Below are positions 1-7,042 of a DNA stretch of 7,176 nucleotides, piece after piece. The position numbers were made by a program, and so were the translations under genes. This stretch comes from Neisseriales bacterium. GTDB lineage: Bacteria; Pseudomonadota; Gammaproteobacteria; Burkholderiales; UBA11063. The DNA is taken from assembly GCA_008017145.1 (NCBI GenBank), contig SSGY01000046.1, positions 1 through 7,176 on the forward strand, given 5' to 3'. Position 1 is the first letter of the stretch. Every line of letters begins with the position of its first letter. A model generated the notes under the pieces. That model made no database searches. It saw nothing but the letters and a program-made list of their open reading frames with translations, and was not told the DNA's origin.

Positions 1-1
1 A

Positions 2-28
2 AAACGTGGTGTTAAATTTAAACATTAG
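2..28 (+). CDS. C-terminal tail of an upstream gene (partial)
   Basis: Reading from base 2 gives the short open tail KRGVKFKH and then a TAG stop at 26-28, ten bases before the ibaG start. The stop overlaps the ibaG ribosome binding site, as is common for tightly packed operon genes. A basic tail of this type resembles the ends of ABC-2 type permeases (YadH-like), which in many beta-proteobacteria sit directly before the BolA-murA pair as I recall. Eight residues cannot prove this. A second frame (from base 3) stays open to 42-44 and would overlap ibaG, so even the reading frame is not certain. Confidence 0.35.
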   Translation, partial: KRGVKFKH

Positions 29-37
29 GAAGTATTT

Positions 38-277
38 ATGTTAGAAGATGTAATTTATCAGGCAATTGCTGAGCATTTGCCTTGTCAGTTTTTGGATGTT
101 AGTGGTGATGGACGCCATTTTGAAGCAATAGTAGTGAGTGATAGTTTTAAAGAACAAAATCGCTTAGCGCGGCATCGCTTAATTTATGATGCTCTGGGTG
201 ATCGCATGAAAGAAGAAGTTCATGCTTTATCAATGAAATTATATACACCTGAAGAGTGGAGTAAATTAAATGGATAA
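38..277 (+). CDS. ibaG: BolA/IbaG-family protein (79 aa)
   Basis: This is a small cytoplasmic protein of the BolA family. Family members pair with monothiol glutaredoxins and take part in iron-sulfur cluster handling; IbaG of E. coli is linked to acid stress. Visible family marks are VSGDGRHF at residues 21-28, the RLARHRLIY segment at 42-50, and VHALSMK at 61-67. His62 of the last segment corresponds to the conserved C-terminal histidine used as a cluster ligand in BolA-glutaredoxin complexes. The length of 79 aa fits IbaG (about 84 aa) better than the longer BolA. The start is supported by AGGAAG at 27-32, five bases before ATG. The last 8 bases (ATGGATAA) are shared with the start of murA, implying translational coupling. 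A BolA-like gene next to murA is a conserved arrangement in beta- and gamma-proteobacteria, which supports the IbaG rather than the BolA assignment. Confidence 0.9.
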   Translation: MLEDVIYQAIAEHLPCQFLDVSGDGRHFEAIVVSDSFKEQNRLARHRLIYDALGDRMKEEVHALSMKLYTPEEWSKLNG

Positions 278-1523
278 ATTAGTTGTAAATCATTCAATGA
301 ATCTAAAAGGGGATATTCGGGTCTCAGGTGCAAAAAATGCAGCACTGCCAATTGTTTGTGCTAGTTTATTAACTGCGGATAATCTTAAACTTACCAATGT
401 CCCACAATTAAAAGATATTTTTACACTGGAAAAATTGCTTGGTGGTATGGGTGTAAAAATTAACTTTAGTGGTGATGTGATGCAGTTTGATGCGTCAAAC
501 GTGACCAGTTTAGTTGCGCCTTATGATTTAGTTAAAACTATGCGTGCTTCGGTATTGGTCTTAGGACCTTTGCTGGCTCGTTTTGGTTATGCTGAAGTTA
601 GTTTACCTGGTGGATGTGCAATTGGTGCGCGCCCGGTAGATCAGCACATCAAAGGCTTGGAAGCCATGGGTGCTGAAATCGTGATTGAACATGGCTATAT
701 CAAAGCTAAAGCGGCGCGTTTAAAAGGCGCGCGGATTGTAATGGACATGGTAACCGTAACTGGAACTGAAAATTTATTAATGGCTGCAGTTTTAGCCGAT
801 GGTATTACGACACTGGAAAACTCTGCACGCGAACCTGAGGTAACTGATTTAGCGCATTGTCTAATCAAGATGGGTGCTAAAATTGAAGGTGTTGGAACTG
901 ATACACTCGTGGTTACTGGCGTGGATAAACTTCATGGTGCGGAACATGCGATTGTTGCCGATAGGATTGAAGCGGGTACTTTTGCCGTTGCTGCAGCTTT
1001 AACTCAGGGTGATTTAACCCTGACTAAAGCGCGCCCAGATACTATGGGTGCGATTATTGAAAAATTAATTAAAGCGGGAGCTGCTGTTACCGAAGGGAAT
1101 GATTTTCTTCGAGTGGTGATGAATAAGCGTCCACAAGCGGTTGATATTAAAACTTTACCTTATCCAGCCTTTCCAACTGATATGCAAGCTCAATTCATGA
1201 CGCTAAATTGCGTGGCAGAAGGTAGTGCTCGCTTAGTTGAAACAATTTTTGAAAATCGCTATATGCATGTTCCTGAGTTATGCCGGATGGGTGCTAAGAT
1301 TGATGTTGATGGAAATACTGCATTTGTTCATGGCGTTGAAACGCTTTATGGTGCGGAAGTAATGGCAACAGATTTACGTGCTTCGGCATCATTGGTGCTT
1401 GCAGGAATGTATGCAGAAGGACAAACTATTGTTGATCGGATTTATCATTTAGATCGTGGCTATGAGCATATTGAAGAAAAATTAAATAATGTTGGTGCTA
1501 ATATTATTCGCGTAAAGGGGTAA
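270..1523 (+). CDS. murA: UDP-N-acetylglucosamine 1-carboxyvinyltransferase MurA
   Basis: This cytoplasmic enzyme transfers enolpyruvate from PEP to UDP-GlcNAc, the first committed step of peptidoglycan synthesis, and is the target of fosfomycin. The 417 aa length matches the family (about 419). GAKNAALP at residues 20-27 gives the substrate-binding Lys22-Asn23 pair, and Arg92 sits in MRAS. The mobile catalytic loop [11 protein letters not shown] carries Cys116, the residue fosfomycin alkylates; cysteine rather than aspartate here predicts an ordinary fosfomycin-sensitive type. FPTD supplies Asp304 and HLDRGYEH supplies Arg396, equivalents of E. coli Asp305 and Arg397. The two-lobed inside-out alpha/beta barrel looks complete with no frameshift. 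GGAG at 258-261 lies 8 bases before ATG, inside the end of ibaG. The next gene starts 4 bases after the stop. In many beta-proteobacteria, as I recall, hisG follows murA, but not here. Confidence 0.97.
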   Translation: MDKLVVNHSMNLKGDIRVSGAKNAALPIVCASLLTADNLKLTNVPQLKDIFTLEKLLGGMGVKINFSGDVMQFDASNVTSLVAPYDLVKTMRASVLVLGPLLARFGYAEVSLPGGCAIGARPVDQHIKGLEAMGAEIVIEHGYIKAKAARLKGARIVMDMVTVTGTENLLMAAVLADGITTLENSAREPEVTDLAHCLIKMGAKIEGVGTDTLVVTGVDKLHGAEHAIVADRIEAGTFAVAAALTQGDLTLTKARPDTMGAIIEKLIKAGAAVTEGNDFLRVVMNKRPQAVDIKTLPYPAFPTDMQAQFMTLNCVAEGSARLVETIFENRYMHVPELCRMGAKIDVDGNTAFVHGVETLYGAEVMATDLRASASLVLAGMYAEGQTIVDRIYHLDRGYEHIEEKLNNVGANIIRVKG

Positions 1524-1527
1524 TCAT

Positions 1528-2595
1528 ATGCTAATAAAACGTGTTGCATTAATTGCATTGAGTGGTGCTTTGATTGTTTCATGCGCTAAAAAATCTGAGC
1601 CAGCAGCGGATACTCGCTATGTCAAAGTATTTGTCGCTGGCAATGGTGTTGGGCAGACTAGAAGTACCTTTCATGGAATTATTCATGCAGAATTTGAACC
1701 AAATTTGTCTTTCCGGGTCGGTGGTAAGATTATCAAACGTAATGTTGATATAGGTCAGCAAGTTGTGAGTGGTCAAGTTTTAGCAAGCCTAGATCCAACA
1801 GATTACAAGCTTTCTGCTGATTCAGCAAATGCGCAACTTGCTTCAGCTAAATCTAATTATGTGACGCAGAAAGCAAATTTGGAGCGTTATAAGCAATTAC
1901 TAGCGCAAAATTTTGTTTCGCAAGCACAGTATGACACTCAGAAAGCTCAATTTGATAGCGCAAAAGCTCAATATGAACAAGCTGGTAATCAATTATCAAA
2001 CAATGAGAATCAAGTTAAATACACCACATTAAAAGCCCCTTCTAGTGGTATAGTCACTTCGGTCAGCATGGATGCGGGGCAAGTTGTGACTGCTGGGCAA
2101 ACCGTTGCAACTATGGCTGTATCCGGCAATAAAGAAGTTGAAGTAGAATTACCTGAGGCACAAATCAATAATTACAAAGCTGGTATGCCTGCAGATATTA
2201 AAATTTGGGCTACCAATAAAGACTACAAAGGTAAAATTAGAATCATCAATCAAGCTAGTGATCAACAAACTCGTACATTTACTGCACGGATAGTGATTAC
2301 TAATCCATCAGATGATATCAAATACGGTATGGCTGCGGATGCTACGGTTGAGCCTCTGAATGCGACCAATGGAATGGAAATGCCATTAAGCTGTTTATAT
2401 GCCAAAGATGGTAAATCTTACGTTTGGGTTATGGACAGCAATTCATTGGCAAAACTAGTGCCAGTGGAAGTAATTGGAACTGATGGCACCTCTATGAAGA
2501 TTCGTGCTACAGGCATTAAAGATGGTGATAAAGTTGTTTCAGCAGGAACAAACTTTATCTATGCAGGTCAAAAACTCGCAGTTTATACTAACTAG
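1528..2595 (+). CDS. Lipoprotein periplasmic adaptor of an RND-type efflux system (MFP/HlyD family)
   Basis: The product is probably an inner-membrane-anchored periplasmic adaptor that would link an RND (less likely ABC) pump to a TolC-type outer-membrane channel. The N-terminus has K4-R5, a hydrophobic stretch and a lipobox IVSC ending at Cys19, so it should be lipidated. Two lipoyl/barrel-sandwich halves are visible at about residues 59-92 (GGKIIKRNVDIGQQVVSGQVL) and 168-197 (APSSGIVTSVSMDAGQVV). Between them is a Gln/Ala-rich helical hairpin at about 93-165. The hairpin carries R120-x3-L124-x6-S131, the RxxxLxxxxxxS motif known from AcrA/MacA-type adaptors for docking to TolC. A beta-barrel (about 202-275) and a membrane-proximal domain (about 285-350, ending GTNFIYAGQKLAVYTN) complete a normal-length protein of 355 aa. 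AAGGGG at 1515-1520, inside the murA end, is 7 bases before ATG. No pump or channel gene is adjacent, so the substrate cannot be told. Confidence 0.85.
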   Translation: MLIKRVALIALSGALIVSCAKKSEPAADTRYVKVFVAGNGVGQTRSTFHGIIHAEFEPNLSFRVGGKIIKRNVDIGQQVVSGQVLASLDPTDYKLSADSANAQLASAKSNYVTQKANLERYKQLLAQNFVSQAQYDTQKAQFDSAKAQYEQAGNQLSNNENQVKYTTLKAPSSGIVTSVSMDAGQVVTAGQTVATMAVSGNKEVEVELPEAQINNYKAGMPADIKIWATNKDYKGKIRIINQASDQQTRTFTARIVITNPSDDIKYGMAADATVEPLNATNGMEMPLSCLYAKDGKSYVWVMDSNSLAKLVPVEVIGTDGTSMKIRATGIKDGDKVVSAGTNFIYAGQKLAVYTN

Positions 2596-2597
2596 GC

Positions 2598-2626
2598 TTG
2601 CATAAAGCTCTTGGTTGTGTGATAAT
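2598..2626 (+). promoter_or_regulatory. Probable sigma70 promoter of rpsO
   Basis: TTGCAT (2598-2603) and GATAAT (2621-2626) are separated by 17 bases. TG at 2618-2619, one base before the -10 element, makes it an extended -10 promoter, which offsets the weak -35. Transcription would begin near 2632-2635 and give a leader of about 80 nt before rpsO. The promoter starts three bases after the adaptor stop codon, and I see no terminator in front of it, so some read-through from the murA unit is possible. Confidence 0.6.
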
Positions 2627-2651
2627 ATCGACCTTATTCGGAGTATTGCTA

Positions 2652-2706
2652 GGTTATAAAAATAAATTTATTACTTGGCATTACTTATCATTAACCTTAT
2701 TTAAGG
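2652..2706 (+). promoter_or_regulatory. Candidate rpsO leader switch (two exclusive pairings around the Shine-Dalgarno)
   Basis: GGTT at 2652-2655 can pair with AACC at 2693-2696, extended by ATAA (2656-2659) with TTAT (2685-2688) across a 4-nt bulge. The same CC at 2695-2696 can instead form the short hairpin CCTT (2695-2698) with AAGG (2703-2706). That hairpin covers the rpsO ribosome binding site AAGGA (2703-2707). The two folds exclude each other, one leaving the site open and the other hiding it. S15 is known to repress its own translation through leader structures in several bacteria, so autoregulation is a reasonable inference. The pairings were found by eye and no energies were computed. 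Confidence 0.35.
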
Positions 2707-2715
2707 AAAATTAAT

Positions 2716-2985
2716 ATGGCTATTACTGTAGCTCAAAAAGCTGAAATCGTTGCTAAGTTTCAACGTGTTGCTGGTGACACTGGTTCTTCTGAAGTTCAAG
2801 TTGCATTGTTAACTGCACGTATCAATGACTTAACAGGTCATTTTAAAACTCATGCTAAAGATCATCATTCACGCCGTGGATTATTAAAATTAGTTTCACA
2901 ACGTCGTCGTTTATTAGACTATCTAAAACGTACTGACTTTACTAAGTATTCAGGTTTGATTAAAGAATTAGGCTTACGCAAATAA
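2716..2985 (+). CDS. rpsO: 30S ribosomal protein S15
   Basis: S15 is a primary binding protein of the 16S rRNA central domain and contributes to an intersubunit bridge with 23S rRNA. The 89 aa length is exactly that of the family. The hallmark segments are present: [16 protein letters not shown] at residues 21-36, [16 protein letters not shown] at 42-57 with the RNA-binding His-His-Ser-Arg-Arg, and [13 protein letters not shown] at 60-72. The end LGLRK is typical. AAGGA at 2703-2707 lies 8 bases before ATG. The gene has its own promoter and a terminator directly after its stop. Next is pnp, the conserved partner in most proteobacteria. S15 probably regulates its own translation (see the leader entry). 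Confidence 0.98.
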   Translation: MAITVAQKAEIVAKFQRVAGDTGSSEVQVALLTARINDLTGHFKTHAKDHHSRRGLLKLVSQRRRLLDYLKRTDFTKYSGLIKELGLRK

Positions 2986-2987
2986 GC

Positions 2988-3015
2988 AAAAGGTGGTAGA
3001 ATATACCACCTTTTT
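2988..3015 (+). terminator. Rho-independent terminator after rpsO, possibly leaky
   Basis: AAAAGGTGGTA (2988-2998) pairs perfectly with TACCACCTTTT (3004-3014) around a 5-base loop, starting just after the rpsO stop. Four of the trailing Ts are used in the stem, and the T run ends at 3015 before a G (followed by TTT), so the free U tract is short. Some read-through into pnp is likely, as happens at the rpsO-pnp junction of E. coli. Confidence 0.85.
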
Positions 3016-3052
3016 GTTTAACTATGGGTATTACTCTTAAATTAGAATCATT

Positions 3053-3101
3053 AAGAAGCTATCTAATCAGTTTAATTAATGAGTTGATTCGATAGCTTCT
3101 T
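3053..3101 (+). promoter_or_regulatory. Long pnp leader hairpin, candidate RNase III/PNPase autoregulatory element
   Basis: AAGAAGCTATC (3053-3063) pairs perfectly with GATAGCTTCTT (3091-3101). After one T/C mismatch, 3065-3074 pairs with 3080-3089 (ten pairs, three of them G-U), leaving a 5-base loop at 3075-3079. The arm is thus about 21 base pairs with no T run after it, which argues against a terminator. CTCTTA (3034-3039) with TAAGAG (3102-3107) could extend the base. The element lies 34 bases before the pnp GTG. In E. coli a long stem at this place is cut by RNase III, after which PNPase destroys its own mRNA. The same role here is inference from position and shape. Confidence 0.6.
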
Positions 3102-3135
3102 TAAGAGCTTAACCCAAATTTTTAAGGATTTATAA

Positions 3136-5295
3136 GTGTTTAATAAAGTAACCAAAACTTTTCAATATGGTAAACATAATGTTAGTTTAGAAACTGGTGT
3201 AATGGCGCGTCAAGCTACTGCCAGTGTTTTAGTAACGATTGATGAAACGGTTGTATTGGTAACCGTAGTAGCGGCTAAAGAAGCCAAAGCTGGGCAAGAT
3301 TTCTTTCCTTTGACCGTTGATTATTTTGAACGTGCCTATGCAGTAGGTAGAATTCCAGGTGGATTTTTAAAACGTGATGGTCGTCCTGCAGATCACGAAA
3401 CGTTAATCGCTCGTTTAATTGATCGCCCGATTCGTCCATTATTCCCTGAAGGTTTTTATAATGAAATTCAGGTTGTAGCTCAAGTGTTGTCATTGAACCC
3501 TGAAGTTAGCTCGGATATTGCAGCAATTATTGGTGCTTCAGCTGCGCTATCATTATCTGGTTTACCATTTAATGGTCCGATAGGTGCTGCTCGCGTGGGT
3601 TATGTTGATGGACAATTTGTTCTAAACCCGGGCAAAGCTGAATTAGAAAATTCTGCTTTGGATCTAGTAGTTGCTGGGACTAAGCAAGCTGTGTTGATGG
3701 TTGAATCTGAAGCTAAAGAATTACCTGAAGATGTAATGCTAGCTGGTGTGATGTTTGGTCATGAAAGTTTACAAGCTGTAGTTAATGCAATCAATGAATT
3801 TGTACGTGAAGTTAATCCTGCAATTTGGGAATATACACCACCAGTTAAAGACGAAGCATTGATAGCGCAAATTAAAGAAATCGCCTACAATGATTTAGTT
3901 GAAGCATACAATATTCGCCAAAAACAAGCGCGTTATGCTAAAGCGAATGAAGCCAAAGCTAAAACTTTAGCTCAGTTAATTACTGATGAAAATAAAGGTT
4001 TAACGAATACGATTAATAATCATTTATTTGATATTGAATCTAAAATTGTGCGCGATAAAATTTTGAATGGTGAGCCACGTATTGATGGTCGTGATACTCG
4101 CACAGTGCGTCCAATTGATATTCAAATTGGTGTATTACCACGTACGCATGGTTCTGCATTGTTTACTCGTGGTGAAACCCAAGCTTTAGGTGTAGCTACT
4201 CTTGGTAGTACTAAGATGGATGAGCAATTGATTGATGCTATTTCTGGTAGCTATAGTGATCGGTTTATGCTTCAATATAATTTCCCTCCATTCTCAACAG
4301 GTGAATGCGGTCGGATGGGTGCGCCTAAACGCCGTGAAATTGGACATGGTAATTTGGCTAAACGTGCATTGCGTGCGGTATTACCTGATGCTGAATCATT
4401 CCCATACAGCTTACGTGTGGTATCTGAAGTATTAGAATCAAATGGTTCTTCTTCAATGGCAACAGTTTGTGCTGGTTGTTTATCATTAATGGAAGCTGGT
4501 GTGCCAATCAAAGATCACGTTGCGGGTGTAGCAATGGGCTTGATTTTAGATGGTAACAAATTTGCTATTTTAACTGATATTTTAGGTGATGAAGATCATT
4601 TAGGAGATATGGACTTTAAAGTAGCTGGTACTGAAAAAGGTGTTACTGCTTTGCAAATGGATATCAAAATCGAAGGTATTTCCAAACCTATCATGCAAGT
4701 AGCTTTACAACAAGCGCGTGAAGGTCGGATGCATATTCTAGGTTTGATGAAAAATGCATTACCATATCCTAAATTATTATCTGATTTAGTACCGCGTATG
4801 TATACTATGAAAATCAATCCTGAAAAAATCAAAGATGTGATTGGTAAAGGTGGTTCAGTAATCAAAGGAATTATTGCTGATACTGGTGCAAGCATTGACA
4901 TTACTGATGAAGGTGTAGTAACTATCGCATCAAGCTTACGTGAAAATGCAGATCGTGCTCGTTTAATGATTGAGAACATTGTTGCAGAAGCTGTTCTTGG
5001 CGAAATCTATGATGGTAAAGTAACTCGTTTACTAGATCGTAATATGGGTGCTATGGTATCAATTATGGGTGGACGTGAAGGTTTTGTTCATGTGTCACAA
5101 ATTGCTAATGAGCGTGTTAATAACGTGAGTGATTACCTAAAAGAAGGTCAGGAAGTTAAAGTTAAAGTTACTGAGTTTGATGATCGCGGTAGAATGCGTT
5201 TATCAATCAGAGCAGCTTTACCAGCTCCGGTTGCAGCACCTGAAGCTGCACCAGTTCAACAAGAACTGCCTGTGAGTGAAAATCCCGCAAATTAA
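3136..5295 (+). CDS. pnp: Polyribonucleotide nucleotidyltransferase (PNPase)
   Basis: PNPase is a trimeric 3'-5' phosphorolytic exoribonuclease of mRNA decay, also able to add nucleotides to 3' ends. The 719 residues hold the full domain order: RNase PH-like 1 (about 1-140), all-helical linker domain (about 145-300), catalytic RNase PH-like 2 (about 315-545), KH (about 553-615) and S1 (about 622-692). The active site is intact: NGSSSMA with Ser438-440 for phosphate, and [15 protein letters not shown] with Asp487, Asp493 and Lys495. FLKR at 77-80 replaces the FFRR central-channel loop of E. coli. The KH domain has VIGKGG at 568-573. In S1 the first loop reads [13 protein letters not shown] where many bacteria have DFGAFV. 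A Pro/Ala/Glu-rich tail of about 25 residues ends the protein. The start is GTG, chosen because AAGGA (3124-3128) is 7 bases upstream and the protein then begins with the conserved [12 protein letters not shown]. The long leader hairpin suggests autoregulation. Confidence 0.98.
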   Translation: MFNKVTKTFQYGKHNVSLETGVMARQATASVLVTIDETVVLVTVVAAKEAKAGQDFFPLTVDYFERAYAVGRIPGGFLKRDGRPADHETLIARLIDRPIRPLFPEGFYNEIQVVAQVLSLNPEVSSDIAAIIGASAALSLSGLPFNGPIGAARVGYVDGQFVLNPGKAELENSALDLVVAGTKQAVLMVESEAKELPEDVMLAGVMFGHESLQAVVNAINEFVREVNPAIWEYTPPVKDEALIAQIKEIAYNDLVEAYNIRQKQARYAKANEAKAKTLAQLITDENKGLTNTINNHLFDIESKIVRDKILNGEPRIDGRDTRTVRPIDIQIGVLPRTHGSALFTRGETQALGVATLGSTKMDEQLIDAISGSYSDRFMLQYNFPPFSTGECGRMGAPKRREIGHGNLAKRALRAVLPDAESFPYSLRVVSEVLESNGSSSMATVCAGCLSLMEAGVPIKDHVAGVAMGLILDGNKFAILTDILGDEDHLGDMDFKVAGTEKGVTALQMDIKIEGISKPIMQVALQQAREGRMHILGLMKNALPYPKLLSDLVPRMYTMKINPEKIKDVIGKGGSVIKGIIADTGASIDITDEGVVTIASSLRENADRARLMIENIVAEAVLGEIYDGKVTRLLDRNMGAMVSIMGGREGFVHVSQIANERVNNVSDYLKEGQEVKVKVTEFDDRGRMRLSIRAALPAPVAAPEAAPVQQELPVSENPAN

Positions 5296-5298
5296 AAT

Positions 5299-5329
5299 AA
5301 AAAAGCCACACATAATGTGTGGCTTTTTT
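5299..5329 (+). terminator. Strong Rho-independent terminator after pnp
   Basis: AAAAAAGCCACACA (5299-5312) pairs perfectly with TGTGTGGCTTTTTT (5316-5329) around TAA, starting 3 bases after the pnp stop. An A tract precedes and a T tract follows the GC-rich core, so it could work on both strands. No gene on the minus strand needs it in this window. It separates the rpsO-pnp unit from the permease unit. Confidence 0.93.
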
Positions 5330-5365
5330 ATTGCGCTGCATATATCTAAAATCTGCCAAATCAAT

Positions 5366-5371
5366 TATAAT
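5366..5371 (+). promoter_or_regulatory. Candidate -10 element of the permease-dadA promoter
   Basis: TATAAT is a perfect sigma70 -10 hexamer lying 63 bases before the permease ATG and after the pnp terminator. No good -35 is seen at 16-18 bases upstream (the region reads ATATATCTA) and there is no TG extension. If it is real, the promoter would probably need an activator. In an AT-rich region a chance match is possible. Confidence 0.4.
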
Positions 5372-5373
5372 AG

Positions 5374-5387
5374 TCATTCGTGAGTGA
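5374..5387 (+). promoter_or_regulatory. Operator-like inverted repeat overlapping the predicted start of transcription
   Basis: TCATTC-GT-GAGTGA is an imperfect inverted repeat (5 of 6 pairs match) placed at the expected +1 of the candidate promoter. A perfect complement of its left arm, GAATGA, recurs at 5408-5413, and AGTCAT occurs at both 5372-5377 and 5391-5396. This could be a binding region for an amino-acid-responsive regulator such as an Lrp/AsnC-type protein, but no known consensus is matched and AT-rich DNA gives such repeats by chance. Confidence 0.2.
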
Positions 5388-5434
5388 TTTAGTCATCTTT
5401 AATGTTTGAATGATTGTAAGGAATCCAAAGTCAA

Positions 5435-7003
5435 ATGAATAAAATTAATCTATCCAGCCTTATGTACACTGGTATTGGTTCTATCGTTGGCTCAGGTTGG
5501 CTGATGAGCTCCTACCTAATTGCATCGATTTCAGGTCCTTCTGCCATCTTATCTTGGATAATTGGTTCGATAATTATCTTGGTTATTGCTTTAAATTTTA
5601 TTGAAGTATGTGGTTTTTTACCCGCTAAAAATGGAGGATTTGGACATTATGTTGATTATACCCACAATAGTGCACTAAGTTTTATTGTTGAATGGGTTTT
5701 TTTACTAAGCTGGATCGGTTTAATTCCTGCTGAGGCTACTGCAACCGTACAGTACTTAAGCTCAATGCTACCATCTGTTAATACTCTAGTAATGGCTGCT
5801 AATGGTCGAGACATGACTTTCGTTGGCTCAGCAATTACTTCTTTGGTGTGTTTAGCCTTTTTCTTTATCAATTATGCTTCAATGACATTATTAATGAAGT
5901 GTATTAAATATTTAACTTTGTTAAAAATTCTGGTACCAATAATTGTTGCGGTTATTTTATTGGTTGTCGCACATAATTTTAGTAATCTTGGTATTACAAC
6001 TCATTCATTTATGCCATATGGATCTCATGGAATGTTACAATCAATAACCACTGGTGGTGTCGTTTTTGCATTCATTGGTTTTCAAACCCCGGTTACTTTT
6101 GCTGGGTCAGCTTTAAATCCTAAACGAAATATTCCTTTGGCAATTTTGCTCTCGGTAATTTTTTGTACTATAATATATTCGGTATTGCAATTGGCTTATA
6201 TCGTAGCTGTACCGCATGATTTGGTAGCTGAACACGGCTGGCAATCAATCGTTTATACTGCACCATTTATTGATCTTAGCCATGCATATAAATTAGATTT
6301 TCTTAAGTCTATTATTATGGTTGTGGCATTTATAGCACCATTTAGTGCAGGACTAATTTTTTATGCGTCAGCAGTTAAAATTACTTCTGGTTTTACGGAG
6401 TATTTGCCTAAAATTGTTGCCTACAAGAAGAAAGATAATCCTTTAGGCAGCTTGCTGTTTGTATTGTTTGGGGCATTAGCATTTATTTGGTTGCTTCCAG
6501 GCTGGCAAGAAATTGTTTCTGTAATTTGTGTGAGTTTAATCATTCTTTTTGCTGTGATGTGTTTAGTAAATGGAGCATTAACCAGACATGCTAAATATGG
6601 CAAATCAGCTCATGGCATTCATCTTCGAGGAAGTAAATATTTTTCAGCTTTGGGCTATGTATTAGCATCGTTAATGTATTTTTGGTCTTCATGGCCACTA
6701 ACAGGTAAAGGTTTGATTGTTTTGGTCATAAGTACACCTGTATATTTTATTTTTCATTCTCGAAAAGTTGGTTTCAAAGAAGCGTTTTGTGACTTTTTTC
6801 TTGCAAGCTGGTTATTCTTCCATATGCTTTTAATTACGGTGGTTTCATATTTAGGAACTTTTGGAGGAATTGGGTACCTCTCATCCGCAACTAGTCAGCT
6901 ATTAGTTGTTATAATATCGTTATTCTTTTATTTTATTGGTCTTAAAAATAGCAAACTAAGTTCTAAATTAACTGAGCATATTAGTGCACAAAATCAAAAA
7001 TGA
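5435..7003 (+). CDS. APC-superfamily amino-acid permease
   Basis: This is an integral inner-membrane transporter of 522 aa, probably a proton- or exchange-driven amino-acid carrier. The substrate-binding unwound part of TM1 is seen as GIGSIVGSGW at residues 13-22. TM6 carries FAFIGFQTPVTFAG at 211-224, followed by the conserved loop NPKRNIPLAI at 228-237. I count about 14 hydrophobic segments by eye (near 10-32, 36-58, 82-110, 129-152, 157-180, 201-226, 235-258, 290-314, 338-354, 358-380, 402-420, 424-441, 453-472, 484-503), more than the usual 12. The start ATG is preceded by TAAGGA (5417-5422) at a rather long 12-base spacing; no better in-frame start exists, and the ATG at 5402 reaches a stop after three codons. 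A DadA-like gene follows 39 bases later, so D-alanine, L-alanine or another dadA substrate is a plausible cargo. Exact substrate unknown. Confidence 0.85.
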   Translation: MNKINLSSLMYTGIGSIVGSGWLMSSYLIASISGPSAILSWIIGSIIILVIALNFIEVCGFLPAKNGGFGHYVDYTHNSALSFIVEWVFLLSWIGLIPAEATATVQYLSSMLPSVNTLVMAANGRDMTFVGSAITSLVCLAFFFINYASMTLLMKCIKYLTLLKILVPIIVAVILLVVAHNFSNLGITTHSFMPYGSHGMLQSITTGGVVFAFIGFQTPVTFAGSALNPKRNIPLAILLSVIFCTIIYSVLQLAYIVAVPHDLVAEHGWQSIVYTAPFIDLSHAYKLDFLKSIIMVVAFIAPFSAGLIFYASAVKITSGFTEYLPKIVAYKKKDNPLGSLLFVLFGALAFIWLLPGWQEIVSVICVSLIILFAVMCLVNGALTRHAKYGKSAHGIHLRGSKYFSALGYVLASLMYFWSSWPLTGKGLIVLVISTPVYFIFHSRKVGFKEAFCDFFLASWLFFHMLLITVVSYLGTFGGIGYLSSATSQLLVVIISLFFYFIGLKNSKLSSKLTEHISAQNQK

Positions 7004-7042
7004 GTTTGGTCGAATTTTATTAATCTCTTAGAGGTAATGTAG

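Noticed and set aside
1579..1776. Minus-strand open frame of 65 aa opposite the adaptor gene
   Set aside because: It is a shadow of the lipobox and first lipoyl half of the adaptor, with no recognisable motif or start signal.
2661..2672. Perfect palindrome AATAAATTTATT in the rpsO leader
   Set aside because: All A/T, so likely by chance in this AT-rich spacer; as RNA it would need to lose central pairs for a loop and would be unstable.
3018..3048. Possible pnp promoter: TTAACT (3018-3023) and TAGAAT (3043-3048)
   Set aside because: The spacing is 19 bases, the -35 matches only 4 of 6, and the start would fall inside the left arm of the pnp hairpin. Too weak to annotate without start mapping.
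3136..3138. GTG start of pnp as a possible misannotation
   Set aside because: The ribosome binding site spacing and the conserved N-terminus [12 protein letters not shown] support GTG. The next ATG is at 3202 (Met23), well inside the first RNase PH domain.
4232..4435. Open frame of 67 aa on the + strand inside pnp
   Set aside because: It lies wholly within the conserved catalytic part of pnp in another frame, has no ribosome binding site I would trust, and looks like no known protein.
4596..4979. Open frame of 127 aa on the minus strand inside pnp
   Set aside because: It mirrors the conserved second RNase PH and KH regions of PNPase; its length follows from the codon use of pnp. No family features.
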